Origin: Stutzerimonas stutzeri
GTDB lineage: Bacteria > Pseudomonadota > Gammaproteobacteria > Pseudomonadales > Pseudomonadaceae
Reading direction: 5' to 3'
Assembly (NCBI GenBank): GCA_002339675.1
Contig: DDKB01000014.1
Location: forward strand, 124,001-188,000
Length of the DNA stretch: 64,000 nucleotides
Made by a program: the position numbers and the translations under genes. The notes beneath the pieces were generated by a model that saw nothing but the letters and a program-made list of their open reading frames with translations, made no database searches and was not told where the DNA came from. The stretch's first letter is position 1. The number at the start of each line of letters is the position of its first letter. Of the stretch, positions 19,853 through 29,342 are shown in pieces.

Positions 19853-20887
19853 TCAGTTATGCGCGTGCAGCGCCTCGTTCAGCTCGATCGCGGATTTGTG
19901 CGTCTTGCATTCGACCGCGCCGGTCAGCGAATTGCGGCGGAACAGCAGGTCGGTCTGGCCGGCCAGCTCGCGCGCCTTGACCACCTTGACCAGTTCGCCT
20001 TGCTCATCGAGCAGGTTCACCTTGGTACCGGCGGTGATGTACAGACCCGATTCCACGGTGTTGCGGTCACCCAACGGGATGCCGATGCCGGCATTGGCGC
20101 CGATCAGGCAGCCTTCGCCAACGGAAATGACGATGTTGCCGCCGCCGGACAGGGTGCCCATGGTCGAGCAACCACCGCCCAGGTCAGAGCCCTTGCCGAC
20201 GAACACGCCCGCCGAGACGCGACCTTCGATCATGCCCGGGCCTTCGGTGCCGGCGTTGAAGTTGATGAAGCCTTCGTGCATCACCGTGGTGCCTTCGCCG
20301 ACATAGGCGCCAAGGCGGATCCGCGCGCTGTCGGCGATGCGCACACCGGCCGGCACCACGTAGTCGGTCATCTTCGGGAACTTGTCCACCGAGACCACTT
20401 CCAGCAGGTAGCCCTTGAGGCGTGCCTCGAGTTGGCGTTCGGCCAGCTCGGCCAGGTCCACAGCGCCCTGGTTGGTCCAGGCGACGTTGGGCAGCAGCGG
20501 GAAGATGCCGGTGAGGTTCAGGCCGTGCGGCTTGACCAGGCGATGGGAAATCAGGTGCAGCTTGAGGTAGGCCTCGGGGGTTGAGGTCAGTGCGGCATCG
20601 TCGGCCAGCAGGGTGACCACCAGCGGGCGCTGGCTCTCGGCCAGGCGGGTCAGCAGGGCGTGCTGGACGCTGTCGATCGGCTTGATGGCATCGGCCAGCT
20701 GGGCAGCCTGGGTGGTGGTGATGGCGATGGCCTGGTTGCCACCGGCATAGCCCAGCAGCGGGGCAATGGCATCGACCAGCTCGCCGGCCGGCCCCAACAG
20801 CGGTTGTGCGTAGAAGACTTCGAGCCAGCTGCCCTGGCGGTTCTGGGTGCCGACGCCAAACGCCAGGCTGAAAAGCGATGTGCTCAT
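19853..20887 (-). CDS. dapD: Tetrahydrodipicolinate N-succinyltransferase
   Basis: DapD succinylates tetrahydrodipicolinate in DAP/lysine synthesis. The 344-residue protein is the longer pseudomonad type. An N-terminal domain is followed by a left-handed beta-helix of hexapeptide repeats (from RIRLGAYVGEGTTVMHEG to SVGEGCLIGANAGIGIPLGD). The GSDLGGGCSTMGTLSGGG segment is characteristic. Together with dapE and dapC it covers most of the succinylase branch. Confidence 0.96.
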   Translation of the reverse strand: MSTSLFSLAFGVGTQNRQGSWLEVFYAQPLLGPAGELVDAIAPLLGYAGGNQAIAITTTQAAQLADAIKPIDSVQHALLTRLAESQRPLVVTLLADDAALTSTPEAYLKLHLISHRLVKPHGLNLTGIFPLLPNVAWTNQGAVDLAELAERQLEARLKGYLLEVVSVDKFPKMTDYVVPAGVRIADSARIRLGAYVGEGTTVMHEGFINFNAGTEGPGMIEGRVSAGVFVGKGSDLGGGCSTMGTLSGGGNIVISVGEGCLIGANAGIGIPLGDRNTVESGLYITAGTKVNLLDEQGELVKVVKARELAGQTDLLFRRNSLTGAVECKTHKSAIELNEALHAHN

Positions 20888-20931
20888 GGGGAATCCTTTT
20901 TATCAGTCGCGCTCGATCGCGGCGAGCGGTC

Positions 20932-21303
20932 TCAGTTCTGGGCTGCCAGTTCGGCAGCGTAGGTGTCCGGCTTGAAGCCGATCAGGGTCCGGTTGCCCAG
21001 GTCCAGTATCGGACGTTTGATCATCGACGGCTGGGCCAGCATCAGCTCGATGGCCTTCTGCTGATCAAGGTCGGCTTTCTGCGCATCGTCCAGCTTGCGG
21101 AAGGTGGTGCCCGCGCGGTTCAGGACGGTCTGCCAGCCGTGCTCGTCGCACCAGGCCTGCAGGTGGGCGCGGTCGATGCCGGCGCTCTTGTAGTCGTGAA
21201 AGCGGTACGTCAGCCCGTGCTGGTCAAGCCAGGTCCGGGCTTTCTTCATGGTGTCGCACGCCTTGATGCCGTAGAGGCAAAGTCCTTCGTATCGATCGGG
21301 CAT
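20932..21303 (-). CDS. ArsC/Spx family protein (YffB-type)
   Basis: This 123-residue thioredoxin-fold protein of the ArsC/Spx/MgsR family has a single N-terminal cysteine in GIKACDTMKKARTWL and a C-terminal IKRPILDLGNRTLIGF strand. The YffB subgroup is related to arsenate reductases but probably acts on other thiols (family inference). The ATG at 21303 is the only start that preserves the LCLYGIKACDT N-terminus. It is upstream of dapD on the same strand. Confidence 0.88.
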   Translation of the reverse strand: MPDRYEGLCLYGIKACDTMKKARTWLDQHGLTYRFHDYKSAGIDRAHLQAWCDEHGWQTVLNRAGTTFRKLDDAQKADLDQQKAIELMLAQPSMIKRPILDLGNRTLIGFKPDTYAAELAAQN

Positions 21304-21415
21304 TGTCAGGGTCCGCGGTCTCCTGGCTGGGCCGCGGATTATGCCACGATGCGCACAATGCTGCCCTGCAGCGAGTGTTGCCGGTCGCGGCGTTGATTCG
21401 CCAATCCCTGCCGGC

Positions 21416-21748
21416 TCACGCGGTGTCGCCCTTAGCCAGGTCGAGCAACTCGTCAATGGCCGCTGCCCGGGTGGGTCGTACCAGGCGCCCCAGTTCGGTG
21501 CCCTGGCGCATCAGGATCAGCGTCGGCCACAGCTTGACGCGGAACGAACGGCCCAGCGGCCGGCCGGGCCCGTCTTCGATCTTCAGGTGGCGCAGGTCGT
21601 GTGCCCGCAGGGCGCTCGCCAGCAGCGGTTGCGCGGCGCGGCAATGGCCACACCAGCCGGTACCGAATTCGAGCAGGGTGCAGCCGTCGAGCGCATCGAC
21701 CGCGGCGCGTGATGGCGCGTCCGGGGAATACTGTTCGGTAAAAGACAT
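21416..21748 (-). CDS. Thioredoxin-family protein
   Basis: This 110-residue cytoplasmic thioredoxin fold has the redox motif WCGHC at about residues 32-36 and the cis-proline region KLWPTLIL at about 74. No signal peptide is seen. The substrate is unknown. It is monocistronic, or loosely grouped with the ArsC-like gene 112 bp downstream. Confidence 0.85.
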   Translation of the reverse strand: MSFTEQYSPDAPSRAAVDALDGCTLLEFGTGWCGHCRAAQPLLASALRAHDLRHLKIEDGPGRPLGRSFRVKLWPTLILMRQGTELGRLVRPTRAAAIDELLDLAKGDTA

Positions 21749-21885
21749 GGCAGGACTCCTGATAACTGGGTGCGTTGCTCTGTGGAGTCGCGTTCGCGGC
21801 GACGGTTCAGCCAGTCTGTCCGGCGTACGACCTTTTCAGGGGTTGGCGTTGTCCATTGATCACACCCCTAACGATGAGGTCAGAT

Positions 21886-22131
21886 ATGGCACGCAAGCAT
21901 TTCGAGCACCACGAGGCGATTTCGTCCGCTGTTCCCGCTGACGATGGCTTCGAGGCCGTGATCGCAGTCAAGCGGCGCGGTACCGACGACACCGCACGCG
22001 TGTTCACGGTCGCCAACGGCCAGCGCTACGACCTGGCGTCCGAGGCGGACGTGGCGGCCGAAGCGGCGTTGACCAAGGTGCGGGAGGTCGACGACGACGG
22101 TGAACTGATCTGGGAAGAGCACGCGATCTAG
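21886..22131 (+). CDS. Conserved small hypothetical protein (81 residues)
   Basis: An acidic 81-residue protein (MARKHFEHHEAISSAVP ... ELIWEEHAI). The ATG at 21886 has GAGG nine bases upstream; an in-frame ATG at 21874 overlaps that box. It shows a beta-strand pattern (FEAVIAVKRRG, RVFTVANGQRYDL) and an acidic tail. No family is recognised. It is followed after 17 bp by a 50-residue gene. Confidence 0.65.
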   Translation: MARKHFEHHEAISSAVPADDGFEAVIAVKRRGTDDTARVFTVANGQRYDLASEADVAAEAALTKVREVDDDGELIWEEHAI

Positions 22132-22148
22132 ACCCAAGGGGATTCAGC

Positions 22149-22301
22149 ATGAACCAGCCACAGCAGCCTGATGGTCACGAACTCGAGCGCGAACGCCGCG
22201 ACGAACCCGGCAAGGCGGATATTCCCGAGCACATGAAACCGGAGAATCTCGAAAAGCTCCGTGATTACGGCAAGGACAAGATCCCGCCGGGCGTCGCCTG
22301 A
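22149..22301 (+). CDS. Small hypothetical protein (50 residues)
   Basis: A short gene reading MNQPQQPDGHELERERR and ending KDKIPPGVA. It is very hydrophilic, rich in charged residues and Pro, with no membrane helix. AAGGGG lies about eight bases before the ATG. Composition and tight spacing behind the 81-residue gene suggest a real two-gene operon of small soluble proteins. Function unknown. Confidence 0.6.
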   Translation: MNQPQQPDGHELERERRDEPGKADIPEHMKPENLEKLRDYGKDKIPPGVA

Positions 22302-22348
22302 CCCGGTTCGCCGGCAGTGCGCGGCCGGCTCTCCGGCCTTGACCAGTA

Positions 22349-23545
22349 CTAAAGTGTGCCGATGAAGGCACGGATTCGCTGCGCGGCCTCGATGCATTCG
22401 GCGAGCGGCGCGACCAGTGCCATGCGTACCCGGCCCGCCCCCGGGTTGTAACCCTTCACGTCACGCGACAGATAAGAGCCGGGGACCACGGTGACGTGCT
22501 CCTGGGCAAACAATTCGCGGGTAAACAGGGGATCGCTGACAGGCGTCCTGGGCCACAGGTAGAAGCCGCCATCGGGTCGCTGCACGTCCATGACCGGTGC
22601 AAGGATCTCCAGCACGGCGTCGAATTTCTCCCGATACAGGCGGCGGTTGGCCTCGACGTGGGCCTCGTCATCCCACGCGGCGATGCTGGCCAGTTGGGTC
22701 TGCACCGGCATCGCGCAGCCATGGTACGTGCGATACAGCAGAAACGCCTTGAGGATGTCCGCATCGCCGGCGACGAATCCGGACCGCAGGCCCGGCAGGT
22801 TCGAGCGTTTGGACAGGCTGTGGAAGACCACGCAGCGCTTGAAATCAGTGCGTCCGAGTTTCGCGCAAGCGGACAACAGCCCGGCAGGGGGATGCTGCTC
22901 GTCAAAATAGAGTTCGCTGTAGCATTCGTCCGCGGCAATCACGAAGTCGTGTTCGTCGGCGAGCTCAATCAATTTTTCCAACACATCAATCGGCACCAGT
23001 GCCCCGGTGGGGTTGCCCGGCGAGCAGAGAAACAGGATCTGGGTGCGTTGCCAGGTCTCGGGCGAGACGGCATCGAAGTCCGGATTGAAGCGGTTCTCCG
23101 CCGTGCACGGCAGGTAGTGCGGAGTCGCACCTGCCAGCAGCGCGGCGCCTTCGTAGATCTGATAGAACGGATTCGGGCTGACCACCAGCGCGCCGGGGCT
23201 ACGGTTGACCACGGCCTGGGTAAAGGCGAACAGCGCTTCGCGCGTGCCGTTGACCGGTAGCACATGCCGCGCCGGGTCTACGCTGGTGGGTTGAAGCGCG
23301 AAGCGACGCTCGCACCAACTGGCGATGGCCTGGCGAAGCGCTGGAATGCCCAGGGTGGTCGGATAGACCGACAGCTGGTCGAGATTGTTGGCCAGCGCGC
23401 GGGCGACGAAGTCGGGCGACGGGTGTTTCGGCTCGCCGATAGACAGCGCGATCGGGCGCTTGCCCGCCGGCGGCTGTGTGTCGGCCAGCAGGGTGCGAAG
23501 TTTCTCGAAGGGGTAGGGCTGCAGCAGGGTCAGGTCGTGGTTCAT
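22349..23545 (-). CDS. dapC: Succinyldiaminopimelate aminotransferase
   Basis: This class I/II PLP aminotransferase acts before DapE in DAP synthesis. It has 398 residues. The PLP lysine is in SLSKRSNLPGLRSG, and the N-terminal IALSIGEPKHPSPDFV and CSPGNPTGALVP motifs are typical of DapC. The ATG at 23545 gives MNHDLTLLQPYPFEKL; longer in-frame readings are Arg-rich. It may be distantly coordinated with dapD and dapE. Confidence 0.92.
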   Translation of the reverse strand: MNHDLTLLQPYPFEKLRTLLADTQPPAGKRPIALSIGEPKHPSPDFVARALANNLDQLSVYPTTLGIPALRQAIASWCERRFALQPTSVDPARHVLPVNGTREALFAFTQAVVNRSPGALVVSPNPFYQIYEGAALLAGATPHYLPCTAENRFNPDFDAVSPETWQRTQILFLCSPGNPTGALVPIDVLEKLIELADEHDFVIAADECYSELYFDEQHPPAGLLSACAKLGRTDFKRCVVFHSLSKRSNLPGLRSGFVAGDADILKAFLLYRTYHGCAMPVQTQLASIAAWDDEAHVEANRRLYREKFDAVLEILAPVMDVQRPDGGFYLWPRTPVSDPLFTRELFAQEHVTVVPGSYLSRDVKGYNPGAGRVRMALVAPLAECIEAAQRIRAFIGTL

Positions 23546-23595
23546 GATCCGGTTCTTCGAAGCATCGGGGCGCGTTGAGTCGCGCGCCGAAGGGG

Positions 23596-24264
23596 TCATT
23601 GGTCGCGGGCGCCGCCTGCATAGGCGCAGCCGCGCAGGGTCTGCCCATCGAGCCGAAGCTCGGCGGTCAGGTGGCTGACGGCGCCGGTGGCGCGATCGAC
23701 GCAACGTTGCGGGGCGACCCACAGGTCAAGGCGCTGCCCATTGGCTTCGCTGCTGAAGCTGCTTTGCCCGGCAGGCAGTTGTTCTTCCAGATAGGGCACG
23801 GCCAGCGGCTCGTGGCCGGGGCGCTCGAGCAGCAGACCCTCGGGGTTGATCTGTACCCGCCAATCCGGTGCATGGCCTACGGCGTGCACCACCAGCGTGT
23901 CGAAGTCCCCGGCGCCGCAGCCGTTTCGTGCCGGCGCCAGGCGATATACCTGGCTTACCTGTAATTGCTGGCGGCCCCCGGACGGTGAGCGGAGCTGGCC
24001 GCGAACATCAGCAAACAGTGGCAGGGCGCTCGCATCCAGCAGTGCCAGCGTGTCGTCTGGCAGGCCCGTCGCGCCGGCATCGAGCAATTCGACGGCCCTG
24101 GTGCCCTCGCAGGTATGCAGCAGCAATGCGCCGTCGCTGCGAGTCACTTCACCCTGCAGTCGCCCGGTCGGCGGCGCGCTGGGAGCCTGGCTCCAGGGCA
24201 ACGATTGGCAGCCGGCAAAGACCGGCAGCAGAATGAGCAGCGAGACGGCGCGCAAGGCAGACAT
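23596..24264 (-). CDS. COG3650-type predicted lipoprotein
   Basis: A 222-residue protein with lipobox FAGC (Cys19). Two half-domains of beta-strands follow, with conserved cysteines near residues 53, 114, 188 and 215. The pattern of an N-terminal segment plus a C-terminal RTGAVSHLTAELRLDGQ-like stretch (here DRATGAVSHL) matches COG3650 envelope proteins of unknown function. It is preceded by the DUF3108 gene on the same strand. Confidence 0.75.
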   Translation of the reverse strand: MSALRAVSLLILLPVFAGCQSLPWSQAPSAPPTGRLQGEVTRSDGALLLHTCEGTRAVELLDAGATGLPDDTLALLDASALPLFADVRGQLRSPSGGRQQLQVSQVYRLAPARNGCGAGDFDTLVVHAVGHAPDWRVQINPEGLLLERPGHEPLAVPYLEEQLPAGQSSFSSEANGQRLDLWVAPQRCVDRATGAVSHLTAELRLDGQTLRGCAYAGGARDQ

Positions 24265-24321
24265 GGGGGCACTCGACGGCGGGCAAGAGAGGGGCGGGCC
24301 GGCTGACCGGCCCGATGCGGA

Positions 24322-25032
24322 TCAGTTACCTTTGACGCGTTTGCCGTCGACGGTGCCTTCTTCGAGCATGATCTGATATTCCTTGCCGTCCTTTTCGATC
24401 TGATGCAGGCGGACCAGCAGGTAATCCCAGTCCTTGGCGAACCAGAGAATGGTCTGGCGCTTGCTCTGGGTCGGATCGCGAACCCGCTCGACCTTGATTG
24501 CGTCGACCTGGCCGGCTTTGGTGCTGACAGGCTCTTCACCCAGCACACGGAAGTCGTAGGTCTCCACTTCATCGCCGTCGACCACCTGGTAGCTCATGCT
24601 CTGCTCGCCGGCCGCCACGGCCTGCTGGAGCGCGATCTGGTAGGTGGACTTGTCCAGCAGTCCGGTATTGAGCGGTAGTTTGACCGGGTCGCCGCGGTCC
24701 TCGCCGACGACCTGCTTGGCCGTCCAGTCGAATTCGTATTTGATCGTCTTGCCCTTGCCCAGGCCGCTGCGCTTGAGGCGGTAGCTCTGCGGCACGAAAC
24801 GATCGCCCTCGACCTTGAAGGTGCTGCGTTCGTTGAAGCTGGCGACCAGCATCGAGGCCTCGAAGTCCAGCCGCCAGGCGCCGGCGTCCAGCTTCTCCAG
24901 GCTGCGCTGGGCGGTGCCGCTGACCGGAACCTGCTTCCAGTCAGCCGTGTAGCTGGCGGAAAAAGGCTTGAGCTCCAGAGCCTGGACCGGCAGGGCCAGC
25001 ACGGCGAGGGCGAGCAGCAAGGCGCGACACAT
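24322..25032 (-). CDS. DUF3108 domain periplasmic protein
   Basis: This 236-residue protein has a signal peptide (residues 1-18, ending PVQA) followed by a DUF3108 beta-rich domain. Typical stretches are FSASYTADWKQVPVSG, SYRLKRSGLGKGK and LWFAKDWDYLLVRLHQIEKDG. Its location is probably the periplasm and its function unknown. A clear AGGAG lies before the ATG. It lies 8 bp downstream of purN, so it may be transcribed with purMN. Confidence 0.88.
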   Translation of the reverse strand: MCRALLLALAVLALPVQALELKPFSASYTADWKQVPVSGTAQRSLEKLDAGAWRLDFEASMLVASFNERSTFKVEGDRFVPQSYRLKRSGLGKGKTIKYEFDWTAKQVVGEDRGDPVKLPLNTGLLDKSTYQIALQQAVAAGEQSMSYQVVDGDEVETYDFRVLGEEPVSTKAGQVDAIKVERVRDPTQSKRQTILWFAKDWDYLLVRLHQIEKDGKEYQIMLEEGTVDGKRVKGN

Positions 25033-25040
25033 AAATTCTC

Positions 25041-25688
25041 CTAGGTTCTGAGCGAATGGCCGGTGGCCGGCAGTAGGACGCCGTCCAGCATCGCGCCTTG
25101 TTCGGCAAGGCGCAAGCGGCCTTCGGCGAACCAGCGCACGGCAAGTGGGTAGATGACATGTTCGGCCGCATGCACGCGGTCGGTCAGTTGGACAACCGTA
25201 TCCCCGGCTGCGATGGGGAACCTGGCCTGGACTGCCACGGGGCCGCCGTCGAGCTCCTCGGTGACGAAGTGCACGCTGCAGCCATGCTCGCTATCACCCG
25301 CCTCGAGGGCGCGGCGATGGGTGTCCAGGCCCTTGTGCTTCGGCAGCAGCGACGGGTGGATATTCAGCAGACGCCCGTGATAATGCCGGACGAAGACGGG
25401 CGTGAGGATGCGCATGAAGCCCGCCAGCACCACCAGCTGTGGCTGATGCGTATCGATGACTTCGCGCAGCGCGGCGTCGAAGGCTTCTCGGTCAGCGTAT
25501 TCCCGGTGCCGGACCACGTGGGTGGGAATCCCCGCCGCCTGGGCACGCTGCAAGCCGAACGCGTCCTCTCGGTTGGACACGACGGCAGCGATGCGCACCG
25601 GGTTGTCTTGGGCGAGGCTGTCGATCAGCGCCTGCAGGTTGCTGCCGCTGCCGGAAATCAGCACGACCACTGCGCAGGTGGCCGACAT
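25041..25688 (-). CDS. purN: Phosphoribosylglycinamide formyltransferase 1
   Basis: PurN transfers formyl from 10-formyl-THF to GAR in purine synthesis. The 215-residue protein has the N-terminal LISGSGSNLQALID loop, the LAGFMRILTP motif, and the catalytic NIHPSLLPKHKGLDTH and later GGPV strand. Its start overlaps the purM stop by 1 nt, so purM-purN are coupled. Confidence 0.96.
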   Translation of the reverse strand: MSATCAVVVLISGSGSNLQALIDSLAQDNPVRIAAVVSNREDAFGLQRAQAAGIPTHVVRHREYADREAFDAALREVIDTHQPQLVVLAGFMRILTPVFVRHYHGRLLNIHPSLLPKHKGLDTHRRALEAGDSEHGCSVHFVTEELDGGPVAVQARFPIAAGDTVVQLTDRVHAAEHVIYPLAVRWFAEGRLRLAEQGAMLDGVLLPATGHSLRT

Positions 25689-26746
25689 TAATGGGCTTTC
25701 AGGTTGTTCAGCACGACCCGGTCGCTGCCAGCAGCGGCGGTGCCGATTTCCCCGATGACCCAGGGCTTCTCGCCGCCATCGCGCAGGTTCGCCAGGACGG
25801 TGTCGACCTGAGCCTGGGCAACGCAGATGACCATGCCCACACCGCAGTTCAGCACACGGTGCATCTCATGCTCGTCGACATTGCCCTGCTGCTGCAGCCA
25901 GTCGAAGACCGCCGGACGCTGCCAGCTGGCGACGTCGATGACCGCCTGGCTGCCTTCGGGCAGAACCCGTGGAATGTTGTCCAGCAGGCCGCCGCCGGTG
26001 ATGTGCGCCATCGCCTTGACCGCCCCGGTGTCCTTGATCAGCTTGAGCAGCGGCTTGACGTAGATGCGGGTCGGCGCCATGAGCAACTCGGTCAGCGGCT
26101 GGCCATCGAGCTGCACGCTCTCGATATCGGCGCCGGCGACTTCGATGATCTTGCGGATCAGCGAATAGCCGTTGGAATGCGGGCCGGAGGAGGGCAGGGC
26201 GATCAGTGCATCGCCGGCCGCCACGGTCGATCCGTCGATGATCTCGCTCTTTTCCACCACGCCGACGCAGAAGCCGGCCAGGTCGTAGTCTTCGCCTTCG
26301 TACATGCCGGGCATCTCGGCGGTCTCACCGCCGACCAGCGAGCAGCCGGCCAGTTCGCAGCCGGCGCCGATGCCGGTCACCACGGTGGCAGCGATGTCGA
26401 CGTTGAGCTTGCCGGTGGCGTAGTAATCAAGGAAGAACAGCGGTTCGGCGCCGCAGACCACCAGGTCGTTGACGCACATGGCCACCAGATCCTGGCCGAT
26501 GCTGTCGTGCTTGTTCAGGTTCAGAGCCAGGCGCAGCTTGGTGCCGACGCCGTCCGTGCCGGAGACCAGTACGGGCTGCTTGTAGCCCGCCGGGATTTCG
26601 CAGAGGGCGCCGAAGCCGCCCAGCCCGCCCATGACTTCAGGACGCGCGGTGCGCTTGGCCACGCCTTTGATGCGTTCGACCAGCGCTTCACCTGCATCGA
26701 TGTCGACGCCGGCGTCCTTGTAGCTGATGGAAGGTTGCTTGCTCAT
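25688..26746 (-). CDS. purM: Phosphoribosylformylglycinamidine cyclo-ligase
   Basis: PurM closes the imidazole ring to form AIR using ATP. It has 352 residues, the usual length. The N-terminal [27 protein letters not shown] and [11 protein letters not shown] motifs are intact. The ATG at 26746 gives the family start MSKQPSISY. It is first in the purM-purN-(DUF3108) unit and divergent from the DUF2066 gene. Confidence 0.97.
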   Translation of the reverse strand: MSKQPSISYKDAGVDIDAGEALVERIKGVAKRTARPEVMGGLGGFGALCEIPAGYKQPVLVSGTDGVGTKLRLALNLNKHDSIGQDLVAMCVNDLVVCGAEPLFFLDYYATGKLNVDIAATVVTGIGAGCELAGCSLVGGETAEMPGMYEGEDYDLAGFCVGVVEKSEIIDGSTVAAGDALIALPSSGPHSNGYSLIRKIIEVAGADIESVQLDGQPLTELLMAPTRIYVKPLLKLIKDTGAVKAMAHITGGGLLDNIPRVLPEGSQAVIDVASWQRPAVFDWLQQQGNVDEHEMHRVLNCGVGMVICVAQAQVDTVLANLRDGGEKPWVIGEIGTAAAGSDRVVLNNLKAH

Positions 26747-27030
26747 AATCCGGACCTGTGAGGAATGTGCGAGGCGACCGGTCGACAAGCGGATTGTCTC
26801 GACACGGCGAACGCGCCGGACCGGTCTGCGGAAAGCGCGCGATTTTATCAGGCTTGCCGGGCAGCAGCCATCCCGCGCGACCGACGCCGGACATCGGTCG
26901 CGTACCGGCTTGCCAGCGGTTGCCCCGATTCCGGTGCCTGTTTAAGGTATAACGCCTGAACCACCTAGCCGAAGCCTGTCGCTCCTGCGATCGGCGCTTT
27001 TTCATGACTGGCCTGCCAGCGAGTATCCCC

Positions 27031-28131
27031 ATGCGCCTGATCCCTCCTTTCCTGGCCCTGTGCTGTGCGTTTGTGTCCACGCACGGCATGGCGGCTCCCT
27101 TGCGGGACCTGTATCAGGTGCGCGAGCCTGTGGCCAGCCAACAACCTGCCGAGCGTGACGAGGCGTTGCGCAAGGCGTTCGACACCCTGGTGCTGCGCCT
27201 GACCGGCAATGCCGAGTCCGACCGGCCGGCGCTGGCCGAGCTGCGCAAGGACCCGCAGCAGCTGGTCAGCCGCTATGCCTACGAGGACAACGCCGTCGTG
27301 GTGAGCTTCGACCCGACGACCACCGAGCGGGCGCTGCGCTCGGCGGGGTTGTCGTTGTGGGGCGCCGATCGCCCCAGCCTGCTGACCTGGTGGCTGAGTG
27401 AATCTCCCGAGGGCACGCAGCTCATCGGCGATGCCCAGTCGGGCGCATCCGAGCTGCGGGCGGCGGCGCAGCATCGCGGGCTGCCTCTGCTTCTGCCACT
27501 GGCTGACCTCGGTGAGCAGCTTGCGGCCACGGCCGATACGCTCACGGCGCAGGAGCCACAGGCCTTGCGCGAGGCCTCCGATCGTTACGATGCCGACGGC
27601 CTGCTGGCAGTGCTGGCAGAGCAGTCCGGTGAGACCTGGGCCGCACAATGGCGGCTCTGGCTCGGCGACAAGCAGACCCAGGGCAAGGCCAGCGCACCGA
27701 GCCGCGCCGCCCTGGCGGACGATATCTTGCTGGCCGTGAGTCGCTACCTGGCGCCGCAATACCGCGTGGCGCCCGGTGCGACTACCGAGCTGACCCTGGA
27801 GGTGCGCGGCGCTGACGTCGGGCGGTTTGCCGAATTGGATCGGCTGCTCGAGCCGTTCGCGGCGCGGTTGCAGCGGATCGAAGGCGACCGGCTGTTCTAT
27901 CGACTCAACGCCAGCCCCGACCAGCTGCGCGCACAGCTGCAACTGGCGAGGCTGCAGGAAATTCCGCCTGAGGAACTCCAGGCGCCGCCCGCCGAGTCTG
28001 GCGCGACCGCAGGTGCAGACGACAGCGCACCGATCGACGCCGAGGCGGCCCCGGAGGCACCGGCTTCGGCCCCTGTCGTTCCTGCAGTCGAGCCATCCGA
28101 GCAGGGTGACGTGTTGCACTACCGCTGGTAG
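27031..28131 (+). CDS. DUF2066 domain protein
   Basis: This 366-residue secreted protein has a signal peptide (MRLIPPFLALCCAFV... cut after GMAAP) and a DUF2066 domain. The tail from about residue 315 is rich in Ala, Pro and Glu, suggesting a flexible linker. Function is not known; in Pseudomonas it commonly lies opposite purM. The ATG at 27031 is chosen over 27004 because it starts directly at the signal peptide. The 284-bp gap before it holds the divergent promoters; a TATAAC at 26948-26953 is the best -10 candidate. Confidence 0.85.
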   Translation: MRLIPPFLALCCAFVSTHGMAAPLRDLYQVREPVASQQPAERDEALRKAFDTLVLRLTGNAESDRPALAELRKDPQQLVSRYAYEDNAVVVSFDPTTTERALRSAGLSLWGADRPSLLTWWLSESPEGTQLIGDAQSGASELRAAAQHRGLPLLLPLADLGEQLAATADTLTAQEPQALREASDRYDADGLLAVLAEQSGETWAAQWRLWLGDKQTQGKASAPSRAALADDILLAVSRYLAPQYRVAPGATTELTLEVRGADVGRFAELDRLLEPFAARLQRIEGDRLFYRLNASPDQLRAQLQLARLQEIPPEELQAPPAESGATAGADDSAPIDAEAAPEAPASAPVVPAVEPSEQGDVLHYRW

Positions 28132-28253
28132 CCGGCAACAGCGTGCACCCAGCCGATGACCAAGCGGCAAAGGTCGGGGCGCGCTCGCCAATCCCATAGT
28201 GTCCAGCCTGCGGCCGTCCGGCCTCCAGGCAAGCTAAGCAAGGCGTTTCGAGC

Positions 28254-29342
28254 ATGAGCATTCCTGACACCAACCGCTGGCTGTGGCTGGCGGCGCTGTT
28301 GCTGCTTGGCTGGTTGATCTACCAGCTCTCGCCGATCCTGTCGCCGTTTCTGGTCGGCATCCTGCTGGCGTATCTCGGCGATCCGCTGGTCGATCGGCTC
28401 GAGCGCTGGAAACTATCGCGCACCTGGGGCGTGATCCTGGTCTTTGCGCTGTTCAGCCTGTTGTGCCTGCTGTTGTTGTTGGTACTGGTGCCGATGCTCG
28501 GCAAGCAGCTGATGCACCTCTATCAGATCGCTCCGCAGGGGCTCGACTGGCTGCAGGTCACGGCGCTGCCCTGGGTCCAGCTGCAGTTCGGCCTGGATGA
28601 GGACTTCTGGCGGCTCGATCAGCTCAAGAGCGCGTTCTCCGCCAACCTCGGCAGCACGCGCGACGTGGTGGCGGTGATTGTCAGCCAGGCCACCGCATCC
28701 AGCGTGGCACTGCTGGCGTGGCTGGCCAACCTGTTGCTGGTGCCGGTCGTCTGCTTCTACCTGCTACGTGACTGGGACCTGATCATGGCCAAGTTGCGCG
28801 CGCTGTTGCCGCGGCGGCGTGAGCAGACGGTGATGACCCTGATGCGCGAATGCCACGAGGTGATCGGCGCCTTTTTGCGTGGGCAGCTGCTGGTGATGCT
28901 GGCGCTGGCCATCGTTTATTCCGCCGGGCTGATGCTCGTTGGCGTCGAACTCGGGCTGTTGATCGGGGTGCTCGCCGGGCTCGCCAGCATCGTGCCGTAC
29001 ATGGGGTTCGTGGTGGGCATCGGCGCCGCGCTGGTGGCCGTGCTGTTCCAGTCGGGGCTGGATCCCTATCCCTTGCTCGGCGTGGTGGCCGTGTTCAGCG
29101 CCGGCCAGATGCTCGAGGGGATGCTGCTGACGCCGCTCCTGGTCGGTGACCGCATCGGCCTGCATCCGGTCGCGGTGATCTTCGCGGTACTCGCCGGGGG
29201 CCAACTGTTCGGCTTTACCGGCGTGCTGCTGGCGTTACCGGTGGCAGCCGTGATCATGGTTCTGCTGCGCCACGTGCACGATCTCTATAAACTCTCGGAC
29301 CTCTACGCAGAGCCACCGGTCGACCCCACCCGCCAGCCATGA
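28254..29342 (+). CDS. AI-2E/PerM-family membrane protein
   Basis: A 362-residue polytopic protein with about eight membrane helices and the family pattern SPFLVGILLAYLGDPLVDRLE, a central soluble loop, and GDRIGLHPVAVIFAVLAGG near the end. The family includes transporters and antiporters of varied substrates, so no substrate is assigned. Its stop overlaps the hda start by 4 nt. A second member is at 57925-59004. Confidence 0.9.
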   Translation: MSIPDTNRWLWLAALLLLGWLIYQLSPILSPFLVGILLAYLGDPLVDRLERWKLSRTWGVILVFALFSLLCLLLLLVLVPMLGKQLMHLYQIAPQGLDWLQVTALPWVQLQFGLDEDFWRLDQLKSAFSANLGSTRDVVAVIVSQATASSVALLAWLANLLLVPVVCFYLLRDWDLIMAKLRALLPRRREQTVMTLMRECHEVIGAFLRGQLLVMLALAIVYSAGLMLVGVELGLLIGVLAGLASIVPYMGFVVGIGAALVAVLFQSGLDPYPLLGVVAVFSAGQMLEGMLLTPLLVGDRIGLHPVAVIFAVLAGGQLFGFTGVLLALPVAAVIMVLLRHVHDLYKLSDLYAEPPVDPTRQP

